64,000 nt of DNA from Methylobacterium sp. DB0501 (GCF_011043735.1 NZ_JAAKGV010000017.1:62001-126000), one strand, 5' to 3'; positions 44,424 through 52,123 are shown, counted from the first letter of the stretch. Made by a program: numbers and translations. The notes: generated from the sequence alone by a model not told the origin.

Positions 44424-45104
44424 ATGAGCACCCCCGCCCTCCTCGATTCCTCGACCCTGCTCGAGCGACCGGGCCTGCGCCGCAGCGCGGTGCGGGGCGC
44501 GGCCTCCCGGCGCGGCGCGACCCTCGCGCCGGCGGTGCCCCGCCCGGCCCTGGTGGCGGATTTCCTCGCCATCGCCGCCCTCGACCCGGCGGTGGAGCGC
44601 CTGCGCGCCGCCCCCGCCCCGGTCCGCCTGGCGCTCGGCGACACGATGGTCGAGCATGCCGCCGATTTCGAGCAATGGCGCACCGACGAGCCGGGCCTGC
44701 TGATCGACGTGGTGGCGGAGGCCGATCTCGGCCGCCACCCGTTCCGTACAGCCTACGTGGCGGGCGAGCCGGTCGTGGCCGAGGACGGTCGCCGCTTCGT
44801 CATCGAGAGCGCCGCGACCCTGCGGGCCGAGCCGCGGATCTCGACCGTGCGCCTGATCATGGCCTGTCGCCGCACCTCCGTCTCGGCGGGCGACCGGGTG
44901 CGGATCCTGCACCATCTCGACGAGTGCGGCACCGGGCGCCTGGTCGAGTGCGCCGCCATGGCGATCAACGCCCAGGATGGCGTCGCGGCGGTGCTGGCGC
45001 TGGCGGTCGAGGGGCTGGTGGCGGTGGATACCAGCCGGCCGATCCTGCCCGAGACGCCGGTGCGGCGACGGGCGTTGCCGTATCCGGATCCGTTCGGGTT
45101 CTGA
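44424..45104 (+). CDS. TnsA-like endonuclease-domain protein
   Basis: A 226-aa protein. Residues 70-150 resemble the TnsA N-terminal PD-(D/E)xK-like region: RLALGDTMVEHAADFEQWR followed by GLLIDVVAEADLG, then a helix and RFVIESAATLRAEPRISTVR. The C-terminal half (RRTSVSAGDRVRILHHL ... AVLALAVEGLVAVDTSRPI) looks like a winged-helix of the same family. The canonical E-x-K catalytic lysine is not obvious (DVV), so activity is uncertain. No TnsB or TnsC gene is adjacent. The SOS box upstream suggests a role in DNA damage response. Confidence 0.6.
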   Translation: MSTPALLDSSTLLERPGLRRSAVRGAASRRGATLAPAVPRPALVADFLAIAALDPAVERLRAAPAPVRLALGDTMVEHAADFEQWRTDEPGLLIDVVAEADLGRHPFRTAYVAGEPVVAEDGRRFVIESAATLRAEPRISTVRLIMACRRTSVSAGDRVRILHHLDECGTGRLVECAAMAINAQDGVAAVLALAVEGLVAVDTSRPILPETPVRRRALPYPDPFGF

Positions 45105-45414
45105 GAAGGGAGTCGAGATAGGCTACAGTGTATCTTACAGGACGAATGAAATGCGTCCGCGATCTGTTGCGGGCGCTAAATTTTGTCCATGGATTCACCG
45201 TTGAAGCTGATATGGATTATATACAGAAAGATATATTATTCGGTAATATTTGCAAAATATATGAAATTATAATCGATGCCTCTGGGCGGTGCAGAATCGA
45301 AAATATTCCTTGCTAGGAGGGTTGGAACGGGGCAGAAAACTGCGAGTTGATAGAGTCCTTCTAACCAATGTCTGGTTATTTGATGCGCGAACAGGGTCGA
45401 TTTGGGAGGGCGAC
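45105..45414. other. AT-rich non-coding stretch
   Basis: This segment is much lower in GC than the genome average, with runs such as ATATACAGAAAGATATATT. It precedes two small membrane-protein genes and may be their promoter and a sign of horizontal acquisition. A weak GTG-started extension of the first gene falls here, but it lacks a good ribosome binding site. Confidence 0.5.
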
Positions 45415-45648
45415 GTGGCAGAAGAGGTCATCATAGCAGTATCGATATTTTCGATCGCTATTCCTCTAACTCTACTTGCCCGAGAGATGTGGCGAAACCT
45501 GTTTCCATCCAGACTCTTCATTAAAGACCGTAATGGCCGCGTCGTCCGCGAGATAACTCCCGAGGCGATCCTTCGTGCCAATCCGACGGAACTGAAGCGC
45601 TTCCATGAGATCGTGAAACGTCGGATCCGAGATGACAAAGCCGCGTAG
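45415..45648 (+). CDS. Small single-pass membrane protein, unknown function
   Basis: A 77-aa protein with one N-terminal membrane segment (VIIAVSIFSIAIPLTLLA) and a basic cytosolic tail (LFIKDRNGRVVREITPEAIL ... RFHEIVKRRI). The GTG start is supported by a strong GGGAGGG ribosome binding site 4-10 nt upstream; a longer GTG-started frame would add 42 residues without one. It overlaps the next gene by 17 nt. Base composition is below the genome average. I do not recognise it. Confidence 0.6.
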   Translation: MAEEVIIAVSIFSIAIPLTLLAREMWRNLFPSRLFIKDRNGRVVREITPEAILRANPTELKRFHEIVKRRIRDDKAA

Positions 45649-46039
45649 TGGAGCAGTCGGTCAGCACCGTTCACGTCCTCGACGCAAAGCAGTTCTCTCC
45701 GGTGTCGCAAGCGCCGGAACCGGATCAGGGTTCATCGTCTGGGCGCAATCGCTTGAGCTGGCTGCGAATACCCGGGTTTTGATCGAGGCTGCGGCTCCTT
45801 GGCTCGCCATCGGCGTCGCGAGCCTGTCTCCTGTCCTGGCCGGCATGGGACTCAACTATGCGCGGTATCAGGGCACGCGCTTCCTTCTACGGCGAGCCGA
45901 AAAGCTCTGCTCCGAAATTCCCGATGACGAGGCCAACAAAACGACCCGCGCACAGGCGGAGGCGAACGTCCGCGAGCTACGGCAGACGCTGGTCGACATC
46001 CTGAAAGACCAGTCGCGCGTGTTCCGCATCGAGTCTTGA
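45632..46039 (+). CDS. Small membrane protein with a helical cytosolic tail, unknown function
   Basis: A 135-aa protein with two likely membrane segments (around GTGSGFIVWAQSL and APWLAIGVASLSPVLAGMG) and a cytosolic helical tail rich in charged residues (RRAEKLCSEIPDDEANK, VRELRQTLVDILKD). The layout recalls small membrane partners of bacterial conflict systems, but that is only a resemblance. It is cotranscribed with the preceding small membrane gene and convergent with the Mre11-like gene, with just 6 nt between stops. Confidence 0.6.
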   Translation: MTKPRSGAVGQHRSRPRRKAVLSGVASAGTGSGFIVWAQSLELAANTRVLIEAAAPWLAIGVASLSPVLAGMGLNYARYQGTRFLLRRAEKLCSEIPDDEANKTTRAQAEANVRELRQTLVDILKDQSRVFRIES

Positions 46040-46045
46040 TCGCCC

Positions 46046-47059
46046 TCACCCGCTCCGTTTCGCCACCGCCGCCTCCATCAGCGACCGGATCGCCGCCCGC
46101 ACCGGTTCCGGCGTCTCGTCGCGGGAGAACTTCGCCTCGATCTCCTCGCGGATCAGCGCGCCGTCGTCGCTGCGGGCGAGGTCGGTGGTGGTCTCGGCCT
46201 GGAGCAGCGACACGAAGGCGCTCTCGATCCGGCCGATCGCCTCGGGCGAGGGATCGGCGGCGACCTGTCGGCCGGTGAGATCGAACACGTCCGCCGTGAA
46301 GGGCAGGCGCTCCTCGGCGAGCGAGAGGTCGCCCGACAGTACGAAGACCGCCGGGACGTGGGCGATCAGGTCGATCGAGCCGCGGGTGATGTTGCCCGGG
46401 TTGAACCACAGCGTCTCGCCCACCCGCAGCGGCGGGTGGCGCCTGTGGACGTGGCCGTTGATGGCGAGCGCGCAGCCTGGAATCGCCGCCGGCGGTACCG
46501 CGCCGGGATAGCCGGCCCCGAAGGCGAGGTCGTGGTGGGTGAGCCAGACCGTGCGGGCGCTGGGGTCGTCGGCTTGGGGAAAGAGTCCGCGCACGTCGCT
46601 CGGGATCGCCTGCCCGAACGGCGTGGCGCCGAGGCCCAGCCGCGTTCCGCCGAGGCGGTAGAGAGCCGCCGGCCCGGATTCCGGCACCACGTCGAGGACG
46701 TCGCTCACCGCCAGCATCGCCAGGCTGTCGCCGTCGGAGAGGCGGGTGTGGCGGATGTCGTGGTTGCCGACATTGGCGAGCGGTCGATGGCGAAAACCCT
46801 TGAGGATCCGGATCAGCCGCGACTTCAGGCTCTCGTCCGGCTCGACCGGCCGCTCGAACAGGTCGCCGAGGAGGACCGGCGCGAGGTCGCGGTCGTTCGC
46901 CAGGGCGACGCAATGCTCGAGCTTGGCCAGGACCGGCGCCGGCCAGTCGGGATCCTTGCGACGTCCGGGACGGCGCGACGAGACGTGCGGATCGCCGATG
47001 ACGAGGAGGCCGGCGCACGCGACCGGCGCGGCGTCGAGCCGCTCGCGGCCGAGGATCAT
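46046..47059 (-). CDS. Mre11/SbcD-like metallophosphoesterase
   Basis: A 337-aa calcineurin-type phosphoesterase with the full set of metal motifs: GDPHVS (Asp23, His25), GDLFERP (Asp66), GNHDIRH (Asn99, His100, Asp101), THHDL and NGHVHRR. Mre11/SbcD proteins are nucleases that act with Rad50/SbcC on DNA ends and hairpins. The start codon overlaps the stop of the Rad50-like ATPase gene (ATGA), so the two are translationally coupled. The C-terminal ~70 residues are helical and could be the ATPase-binding region. Sequence is not typical SbcD. Confidence 0.82.
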   Translation of the reverse strand: MILGRERLDAAPVACAGLLVIGDPHVSSRRPGRRKDPDWPAPVLAKLEHCVALANDRDLAPVLLGDLFERPVEPDESLKSRLIRILKGFRHRPLANVGNHDIRHTRLSDGDSLAMLAVSDVLDVVPESGPAALYRLGGTRLGLGATPFGQAIPSDVRGLFPQADDPSARTVWLTHHDLAFGAGYPGAVPPAAIPGCALAINGHVHRRHPPLRVGETLWFNPGNITRGSIDLIAHVPAVFVLSGDLSLAEERLPFTADVFDLTGRQVAADPSPEAIGRIESAFVSLLQAETTTDLARSDDGALIREEIEAKFSRDETPEPVRAAIRSLMEAAVAKRSG

Positions 47060-49008
47060 GCCGCCTCCCCCGCCCGGGCATGGCGGTGCCCGATGAGCAG
47101 CGTGGCGGGGGCGGCCGGATGGCCGCAGGCCGGGCAGCGCCCGCCGGTCGTGGCCAGCACCGCCGCCATCTCGGCCTCCGCCGCCGCCAGCCCGTCGCGG
47201 GACGCGGCCCCGCGTCCCTGAGCCTCGGCGAGCCGGCGGCCGATCTCGGCGAGGCGGCGGGCGGTCGCGGCGGCGTCCGGCCGGAGCACCGGCTGGGGCA
47301 GTCCTGCGGGCAGGCCGCGCAGGGCGGCGGCCCGCCGCTCCGCGTCGGCAAGGTCCCGTGCCAGACGGCGCAGCCGGGCGACGTGGGCGGCGGCCTGGCC
47401 CGTCCCGCGCGGCGCGGGCACCTCCGGCAGGTCGGCCAGGGCCGCGACGCGGCCCGCCGCCCCCGCGAGGCCGGCGGCGGTCGCCAGCACCCGCCGGCCC
47501 ACGACCGCGCGGTGGCGCGCCTCGGCGAGGCTCCGCCCCAGCTCGGCGCCCGTCTCCGGCCCCGGCAGGTCGGCGAGAACCCGGGCCCGGGCGGCGGCGC
47601 CGGTGGCGAGGCGGCGGGCCCTCGCGAGACGGTCGGCCAGGGCCTCGCGGGCGCGCAGGCCCGCGGACGCCGCGGCGAGGGTGCCGGCCTCGTCCTGCAG
47701 GCCGTGCACGGTCCGGCCCAGGGCGTCGAGCCCGTCGAGGGCGGCGAGGGCTTCGCGCAGCCGGGTGATCTCGCGCTCGCCTTCGCGAACCGTGCGCTGG
47801 TCCTCGGTGACCCGCTCGCGCTGGAGCGCCTGCATGTCGCGGATCAGTCCGGCCTCCCGGCCGATCGACAAAACGGCCGAGCGCCGGGCCGGCTTCTCGC
47901 CGAGCAGGAAGACCGGGAACTTCTGATGCGCCACGTGGACGTCGAGGTCCTCGACCCGGGTGATGCCGTAGAGCCGCTCGACCCAGGGCGGCACGTCGCG
48001 CCCGCCGGTCTCGAAGGTGGTGCCGTTGTCCTGCACCAGGGACCCGTCGGCCTCGTGCAGCGACCACAGGTTGACCGGCGTGCGCTTCGGCTGGCGCACG
48101 TAGCGCAGCACCCGGCCCGCGGCGACGCCGATCTCGACCCGCGCGGCGCCGGCGCCCGCCCGCACCAGGCTGTCGCGCACCTCGCCGTAGAACACCGCCC
48201 GGAGCGCCCGGATCACCGTCGACTTGCCGTGGTTGTTCGGCCCGACCAGGGCGTTGACCCCCGGCGCCAGCGGCAGGGTCGCATCGGCGAACCCCTGCAC
48301 GTCGATCAGGCGGATGAAGCGGAAGCCCGCCATCTCGGGCGTCCAGGCCGCGGCACAGGCGGCGGCCGGTCCGTCGATCGCCACCCCGGTCTCGGGGCGC
48401 CCGGCGATGCGGCTCACCGTCAACCCGGCCTCGAAGCCGGCGACGTCGTGATGGGAGATCGCCAGGCACTGGACGCCGAGGCGGGCGGCGCCGTCGTCGA
48501 GCACCCGGTAGAAGGCCGGCACCCGGTCCGGCGCGATCCAGCAATCGGCCTCGTCGAGGGCGAGAAAGCGGCCGACCCCGGCCTTGACCACGGCGATCAG
48601 GCGTAACGCCATCCCGACCACGTTGGTCATCGCGCCGCCATTGTCCTCCAGCACGTCCTCGCGGCCGCCATCCGGGCGCTCGACCCCGATATCGAGGGCC
48701 GGCAGGCCGCGCTCGGTGGTCAGGTCCAGGCGCACCGGCTTCTCGCCGGGCAGCACCTCCCGGACGAGGGCGGTGAGCAGCGTCTCGAAGGTCGCGACGC
48801 TGCGCCGGTTGGCGTCCTGCTGCAACTCGCGCAGGTAGGTGTCGATCGCGTCGCGCTGGGCGAGCCGGCCCTTGGCGGCGGCGACGGCCTTCGTCCGCGC
48901 CGCCAGCGCGTCTCGGTCGCGGTCGCGGGTCGCCTCCAGCCGGGCGAGGAGGCGGCCGGCGCGGGTGAGCGCGTCCTGGATGTCGGCGGAGGTCGTGGGC
49001 AGGGTCAC
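47056..49008 (-). CDS. Rad50/SbcC-like ATPase with swapped (circularly permuted) ATPase lobes
   Basis: A 650-aa protein starting at GTG. The order is: short N-terminal coil (about 1-85), then the C-lobe with a signature-like NGGAMTNVVGMAL, Walker B FLALDEAD (148-155) and ISHH, then the N-lobe with Walker A GPNNHGKST (256-264) and a Gln loop at HQKFPVF, then about 240 residues of coil, and a CPAC hook at 625-628 near the C-terminus. In standard Rad50 the Walker A lobe comes first and the hook is central. The swap is read directly from motif order. It is coupled to an Mre11-like gene. Confidence 0.8.
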   Translation of the reverse strand: MTLPTTSADIQDALTRAGRLLARLEATRDRDRDALAARTKAVAAAKGRLAQRDAIDTYLRELQQDANRRSVATFETLLTALVREVLPGEKPVRLDLTTERGLPALDIGVERPDGGREDVLEDNGGAMTNVVGMALRLIAVVKAGVGRFLALDEADCWIAPDRVPAFYRVLDDGAARLGVQCLAISHHDVAGFEAGLTVSRIAGRPETGVAIDGPAAACAAAWTPEMAGFRFIRLIDVQGFADATLPLAPGVNALVGPNNHGKSTVIRALRAVFYGEVRDSLVRAGAGAARVEIGVAAGRVLRYVRQPKRTPVNLWSLHEADGSLVQDNGTTFETGGRDVPPWVERLYGITRVEDLDVHVAHQKFPVFLLGEKPARRSAVLSIGREAGLIRDMQALQRERVTEDQRTVREGEREITRLREALAALDGLDALGRTVHGLQDEAGTLAAASAGLRAREALADRLARARRLATGAAARARVLADLPGPETGAELGRSLAEARHRAVVGRRVLATAAGLAGAAGRVAALADLPEVPAPRGTGQAAAHVARLRRLARDLADAERRAAALRGLPAGLPQPVLRPDAAATARRLAEIGRRLAEAQGRGAASRDGLAAAEAEMAAVLATTGGRCPACGHPAAPATLLIGHRHARAGEAA

Positions 49009-49014
49009 AGGGCG

Positions 49015-49341
49015 TCAGCGGCCCGCATCGAGGGCGTCGAGCCGGTCCTGCACCGCCCGGAGCGACTGCGCGAAGGCCTCGACCCGGCGGGCATTCTCGG
49101 CCCGCGCCTCCTCGATCATCCGGCGGATCTCGGCCTCGTCGTCGGTGCCGAGTTCCTCGCGGGCCTGGGCCCGGGCGGCGGCCAGCTCGGCGGTCAGGCG
49201 CTCGACGTCGCTCTCGGCCCGGATCCGGTCGGCGCGCAGGCGCTCATAGGCCGGCTGCAACGCCTCGAGCCGCTTGAGCGCCTCGACGTCCGATCCCACC
49301 TCCCGGGACTCCGGCTCCTGCCCCTTGCGGCTGCGCTCCAT
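49015..49341 (-). CDS. Small coiled-coil protein of the SbcCD-like operon
   Basis: A 108-aa, strongly charged, almost wholly helical protein with a heptad pattern (LERLEALQPAYERLRADRIRAE-like run, then RLTAELAAARAQAREEL). The start at MERSRKG has GAGGAA upstream; a Met six codons earlier is possible. It ends only 6 nt before the GTG start of the Rad50-like ATPase. It may be an accessory subunit or a separated piece of coil for that ATPase. No homology is claimed. Confidence 0.65.
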   Translation of the reverse strand: MERSRKGQEPESREVGSDVEALKRLEALQPAYERLRADRIRAESDVERLTAELAAARAQAREELGTDDEAEIRRMIEEARAENARRVEAFAQSLRAVQDRLDALDAGR

Positions 49342-49457
49342 CTCGTTCCTCGCTCTCATCCGGCTGAGGTGGCATCCGGGGCAGCCTTTGGCAACCGCGT
49401 CCCGCCCCGCGAAAGTTCCGCCGAAACCTGTTGACGGCCTGTGCAAATCAGACCAGT

Positions 49458-49472
49458 GTTCCGGAAATGTTC
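49458..49472 (+). promoter_or_regulatory. LexA (SOS) box between the SbcCD-like operon and a divergent gene
   Basis: GTTC-CGGAAAT-GTTC is a perfect match to the alphaproteobacterial LexA operator. A rightward promoter-like pair TTGACG-N17-CAGTGT begins at 49431 and overlaps the box. The box could serve the rightward gene (61 nt away), the leftward operon (117 nt away), or both. Confidence 0.72.
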
Positions 49473-49532
49473 CACACGATGATCCGACCCGGGAGGCGGC
49501 GCGGCGTCGCAGCGGAACCTGGGGAGACCGGC

Positions 49533-49943
49533 ATGGAGACCACCCGCCTGGACGACGTCGCGGCCGAGGCTGCCCCGCTGTTCGAGAACCGGGACTGGCG
49601 CCTCCACGCGGACGGGCTCGAGCACCGGGAGACCGGCTACTTCATCGACCGCGACGCCTTGAGCGCCCGCCGGCCGGACGGCTACTGGGAATGGCCGCTT
49701 CACCTCTCGGAGAAGAGCTGGTGCGGCGTGCGCAGCTTCCGCGAGGCGTTCTCGGCCGCGCTCCAGGCCTTCGGCATCGCGCCCGACCGCAAGCTCACCC
49801 TCTCCTTCGCGCTGGGCTTCGGCACCCGGGTCGGCGGCGCCGCTCCGGACGCCTTCGTGCCGCTCGCCGAGCTGGTGCGCCTGCGCGCCCCGGCGCCGCG
49901 CTCGGTCGCCGCGATCCGCCCGCTCGTCGCCGCGAGCGCCTGA
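49533..49943 (+). CDS. Uncharacterised protein, 136 aa, divergent from the SbcCD-like operon
   Basis: A soluble 136-aa protein of unknown family. A core of ENRDWRLHADGLEHRETGYFIDRD, GYWEWPLHLSEKSWCGVRSF and LGFGTR suggests a small mixed alpha/beta fold. A GGGGAGACCG ribosome binding site region supports the ATG. The SOS box close upstream suggests LexA control and a link to the divergent nuclease operon, but its function is not known. Confidence 0.65.
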   Translation: METTRLDDVAAEAAPLFENRDWRLHADGLEHRETGYFIDRDALSARRPDGYWEWPLHLSEKSWCGVRSFREAFSAALQAFGIAPDRKLTLSFALGFGTRVGGAAPDAFVPLAELVRLRAPAPRSVAAIRPLVAASA

Positions 49944-50030
49944 CGCCGCTTCTCTCCCTTTCCTCTCCCTTGGCGCGGGGAAATGCTCTAGACCCCGCCC
50001 GGTCGGAAACCATTCGGGGAGCGGAGGATC

Positions 50031-50342
50031 GTGAGCGGGCAGCGCAGCGTGGCAATCGTCGTCCGGGGCCGGGTCCAGGGCGTCGGCTACCGGGCCTGGA
50101 CCAAGGGCGTCGCCGAGGCGCGGGGCCTCGCCGGCACCGTGCGCAACCGGCCGGACGGCAGCGTCGAGGCGCATCTCGCCGGGCCGGAGGAGGCCGTGGC
50201 GGCGATGATCGAGGCCTGCCGCGAGGGACCGCCCGGCGCCCGGGTCCAGGATCTGCAGGTGCAGGATTTGCCTGTGGCGGAGCTGACGGTCGGCGAGGCG
50301 GCCGCGGCCGCACGCGGCGTGCAGATCCTGCCGACCGCCTGA
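50031..50342 (+). CDS. acyP: Acylphosphatase
   Basis: A 103-aa acylphosphatase that hydrolyses acyl phosphates in the cytosol. The signature GRVQGVGYRAWTKG holds the catalytic Arg, and VRNRPDGSVEAHLAG supplies the catalytic Asn. Length fits the family. The start is GTG with GGAGGA close upstream. Confidence 0.93.
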   Translation: MSGQRSVAIVVRGRVQGVGYRAWTKGVAEARGLAGTVRNRPDGSVEAHLAGPEEAVAAMIEACREGPPGARVQDLQVQDLPVAELTVGEAAAAARGVQILPTA

Positions 50343-50353
50343 CGGGACCCGGC

Positions 50354-51061
50354 ATGCACCCGGATCTGGGCCTGAACAGCTTCTCGCTCCTCGACCTCGC
50401 CGCCCTCCTCTGCTTCCTGGCGGCGTGGTGGGGCTATTCCTACGCGGTCGAGCACCTGTCGGGCGGCAAGCGCAGCCTCAACGGCATGATGAACCGTTAT
50501 CGCCACGCCTGGGCCGACCAGCAGATCGTGCGCGAGAACCGGGTGGTGGACACCACCATCAACGCCTCCCTGCAGAACGGCACCGCCTTCTTCGCCTCGA
50601 CGGCGCTGATCGCCTTGGGGAGCGCGCTGACCCTGTCGCGCTCCGCCGACGACGCGCTCACGTTGTTCTCCACCCTGCCCTTCGGCGCGCCGATGACCCG
50701 GGCGGTGTGGGAGATCAAGGTCGCGGGCCTCGCCCTGATCTTCGTCTACGCCTTCTTCAAGTTCGCCTGGGCCTACCGGCTGTTCAATTACGGCGCCATC
50801 CTGATCGGCGCGGTGCCGCCGCGGGAGGGCGACCCGGCGGCGATCGAGCGGGCGGCGCGGCGGGCGGCCGCCATGAACGTGGTGGCGGGCGGCCACTTCA
50901 ACCGCGGCCAGCGTGCGTTCTTCTTCGCCCTCGCGTATCTCGGGTGGTTCGTCAGCGCCTATGTGCTGTTCGTCACCACCGCGATGGTGCTCACCGTGAT
51001 GTGGCAGCGCCAGTTCGCCTCCGACGCCCGCCGGGCCCTGCAGGACCACGATGATCCCTGA
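50354..51061 (+). CDS. DUF599 membrane protein
   Basis: A 235-aa integral membrane protein with four predicted helices: LLDLAALLCFLAAWWGYSY, TAFFASTALIALGSAL, AGLALIFVYAFFKFAWAY and FALAYLGWFVSAYVLF. The NRYRHAWADQQIVRENRVVD and FNRGQRAFFFALAYL blocks are DUF599 signatures. The function is unknown. Its 3' end overlaps the DUF3253 gene by 11 nt. Confidence 0.88.
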   Translation: MHPDLGLNSFSLLDLAALLCFLAAWWGYSYAVEHLSGGKRSLNGMMNRYRHAWADQQIVRENRVVDTTINASLQNGTAFFASTALIALGSALTLSRSADDALTLFSTLPFGAPMTRAVWEIKVAGLALIFVYAFFKFAWAYRLFNYGAILIGAVPPREGDPAAIERAARRAAAMNVVAGGHFNRGQRAFFFALAYLGWFVSAYVLFVTTAMVLTVMWQRQFASDARRALQDHDDP

Positions 51062-51350
51062 CGATTTCGAGCTCGAACTCACCCTGATGCGCCTCGTCAC
51101 CGAACGCGGGGCCGACAAGACCGTCTGCCCCTCCGAGGTCGCTCGCGCCCTCGGCGGCCCCCATCCGGACGGCTGGGGCCCCCTGATGCAGCCGGTCCGC
51201 CGCCAGGCGGTGCGCCTGATGAAGCAGGGCCGCATCGCCATCCTGCGCAAGGGCAAGGTGGTGGACGATCCGGACGATTTTCGCGGGGTCTACCGGCTGT
51301 CGCTGCCGCGATCGGCGGATCAGGGCGCCGGAAACACCGACTCGGTGTAG
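51051..51350 (+). CDS. DUF3253 domain-containing protein
   Basis: A 99-aa winged-helix-like cytosolic protein matching DUF3253: LMRLVTERGADKTVCPSEVARAL and VRRQAVRLMKQGRIAILRKGKVVDD. Function is unknown. It overlaps the DUF599 gene at the start, so is coupled to it, and its 3' end overlaps the convergent YdcF-type gene by 31 nt. Confidence 0.85.
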   Translation: MIPDDFELELTLMRLVTERGADKTVCPSEVARALGGPHPDGWGPLMQPVRRQAVRLMKQGRIAILRKGKVVDDPDDFRGVYRLSLPRSADQGAGNTDSV

Positions 51351-52123
51351 CCCGACGCCCGGTACGCCACGAGGCCGAGCCATTCGCGCACCGCGACGTC
51401 CAGCTCGAACAGCCCGTCCCCGGCCGTCGAATGGAGCGCGACGGCGCCGGGCCCGGTGCGGTAATCGACCGGGTAGGCGGTCACCGTGAAGCCGGCCCGC
51501 CGGAAGCAGCCCACCGCCCGCGGCATGTGCCAGGCCGAGGTGACGAGGAGCCAGCGCTCGCCGGGCTTCGGCGTGACCAGTTCGGCGCTGAAGGCGGCGT
51601 TCTCGCGGGTGTTGCGGGAGCGGTCCTCGTAGGTGATCCGCTCCGGCGCGACGCCGAGCGAGGCGGCGTGGCGCCGGACGATGTCCGATTCGGACACCGC
51701 GCCGTCGCCGGTGAGCCGGCCGGAGCCGCCGGAAAACACCACCGTCGCCTGCGGATAGCGCCGGGCGAGGTCGCCGAGCGCGATCATGCGCTCGCCGGCG
51801 TCGTTGACGACGAGCTGCTTGCGGGCAGCCGACAGCCCGGTCTCGACCGCGCCGCCGAGCACCACGATGCCGGCGAGCGGTGCGCCGTCGTCGCGGAATT
51901 CCGGGAAGCGGTTCTCGAGCGGGCCGAAGACCAGGGAGGCGAGCGGCGAGACCCCGCCGACCAGGAGGACGAGGCCGGCGCCGGCGACGAGCCCGAGGCC
52001 GAGGCGCCGCCAGCGCAAGGAACGTCCTGAACCCGCGAGCCCTGCCCCGGCGAGAACCAGGAGCAGGAGCAGGTTCGACGGTGCCGTGAGGAACCACAGC
52101 ACCTTCGAGAGCACGAAGAACAC
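51320..52123 (-). CDS. YdcF/SanA-family (DUF218) membrane protein
   Basis: A 267-aa inner-membrane protein. Two N-terminal hydrophobic helices (LTAPSNLLLLLVLAGAGLAG and LGLVAGAGLVLLVGGV) precede a DUF218 domain with IVVLGGAVE, VVFSGGSGRL, EDRSRNTRENA and LLVTSAWHMPRAV. The ElyC/SanA/YdcF group is linked to envelope integrity. Its 3' end overlaps the DUF3253 gene on the other strand. Confidence 0.9.
   Translation of the reverse strand: MFFVLSKVLWFLTAPSNLLLLLVLAGAGLAGSGRSLRWRRLGLGLVAGAGLVLLVGGVSPLASLVFGPLENRFPEFRDDGAPLAGIVVLGGAVETGLSAARKQLVVNDAGERMIALGDLARRYPQATVVFSGGSGRLTGDGAVSESDIVRRHAASLGVAPERITYEDRSRNTRENAAFSAELVTPKPGERWLLVTSAWHMPRAVGCFRRAGFTVTAYPVDYRTGPGAVALHSTAGDGLFELDVAVREWLGLVAYRASGYTESVFPAP

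Noticed and set aside
44424..45104. Complete Tn7-like transposon
   Set aside because: No TnsB, TnsC or TniQ-like gene and no terminal inverted repeats are found around the TnsA-like gene.
43317..49943. Prophage remnant
   Set aside because: No integrase, capsid, terminase, portal or tail gene and no att-like repeats are visible, so an SOS-controlled chromosomal cluster is the simpler reading.
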